A stretch of 64,000 nucleotides of DNA from Bombyx mori (taxonomy: Eukaryota; Arthropoda; Insecta; Lepidoptera; Bombycidae). This document shows, in pieces, positions 63,319 through 64,000 of the stretch. The position numbers and the translations under genes are program-made. The stretch is from assembly GCF_030269925.1 (NCBI RefSeq), contig NC_085131.1:3176001-3240000 (forward strand), written 5' to 3'. Below the pieces are notes generated by a model. That model did not search any database, had not been told where the DNA came from, and was given only the letters and a program-made list of their open reading frames with translations. Every line of letters begins with the position of its first letter. Position 1 is the first letter of the stretch.

Positions 63319-64000
63319 ACTGCTAAATTTCAAGATCAAGAAATATAAGACTATCCGAAATACTATAAAACCGTTGTCCTATATTAAAAGTGACGTAGCT
63401 AACCGCATAATAATAATACCAAGCATTTCGTTAACTCACTTCAAAGATATATGATCACTTAAAAAAAAATAGATTCGATCTAGAAAATTCTTTAAAAAAA
63501 ATTACTTTCCGTCGTCACATTATCTCCGCTAAGGTATGCCTTTAGTACATAAGATTACCGAGAGCATAGCACTACGTTATCAAGTATAATACTAATCAGC
63601 TCCTAACCAAACATAGAAACTTACCTAAATTTTCAAGTTCAATCGAATACAAACCTTAAGTCTCCGATATAAGTAGCAGTTTGGGTCAAGGATTCGTGGT
63701 TTCGCTGGGAAACCGAGCGACGCTTGCTGGTGTAAAAACTAACATAAAAGTCAATGAGGACCTAACTCGGTAAGTTTGCTTGGTTAGCTAGAGGTGTAAT
63801 CGTAAAGTAGAGACAGTAATAACGGACAACTTTGAAAGCTCTAGTGTCGATAAAAGAGCTCGGAAAAACTTTTGAAATTTGCTGCTTTATGGATACGGAA
63901 GTCTGTTATAAGGAACTGCATTCGAGGTAGTAGAATTTTTATTACTTTTCAGTAGTACTACTAGTGCCTCGTAATAATTGTGGTAGTACTATCACGTTTT
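63319..64000. other. Unassigned AT-rich stretch
   Basis: Nothing recognised to the end of the window. Confidence 0.4.

Overview
The window reads as lepidopteran nuclear DNA, almost certainly from a silkworm (Bombyx mori or a close relative). The main reason is about nineteen clear copies of the Bm1 SINE, together with CR1/Jockey-like, Jockey and RTE-type LINE fragments, several non-autonomous Helitron families and tRNA-derived SINEs typical of Lepidoptera. I found no host protein-coding gene, no rRNA and no functional tRNA gene. The coding capacity I can support all belongs to transposable elements, and nearly all of it is broken. AT-rich relic sequence lies between the elements.

Layout. 1-5 kb holds an RTE tail with a 16-bp target-site duplication (TSD), Bm1 copies, a block of Helitron ends and CR1-like 3' fragments. 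5.26-7.5 kb is the longest element, a 5'-truncated CR1/Jockey-type LINE whose reverse-transcriptase frame is broken only by two nonsense codons; it appears to sit inside a palindromic element whose relative lies at 12.6-13.1 kb. 7.9-10.3 kb has a Helitron, two hairpin MITE-like elements, a tRNA-derived SINE and a 367-bp tandem duplication carrying Bm1. 10.7-16.4 kb is a mosaic of SINE and LINE tails, including a Jockey tail with a 13-bp TSD. 16.74-19.65 kb is a complete-ended PIF/Harbinger transposon (TTA TSD, 17-bp inverted termini) with a decayed HARBI1-like transposase on + and a Myb/SANT-like gene on - that is intact except for one stop codon. 22.3-23.2 kb is a Jockey C-terminal fragment. 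25-43 kb has five Helitrons of one family (the fifth is at 1.5 kb), an RTE tail with a 20-bp TSD, a solo LTR with an ATAT TSD, two MITEs with long inverted repeats, a 33-bp minisatellite and a GC-rich island. 45.9-47.05 kb is a repeat built of three ~333-bp tandem units whose unique tail recurs at the start of the window. 47-64 kb is further SINE, LINE, MITE and Helitron material.

How the parts work together. Bm1 and the tRNA-derived SINEs are non-coding and depend on LINE machinery. The Helitron copies here carry only ends and rely on an autonomous helicase elsewhere. The Harbinger element is the one two-gene system: its transposase cannot be functional, but its DNA-binding partner is one nonsense codon from open, and its ends carry clusters of a CTATC/GATAG motif that may be binding sites. 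Nested insertions and TSDs allow a partial order of events to be read. Identifications come from pattern recognition alone, without database searches.
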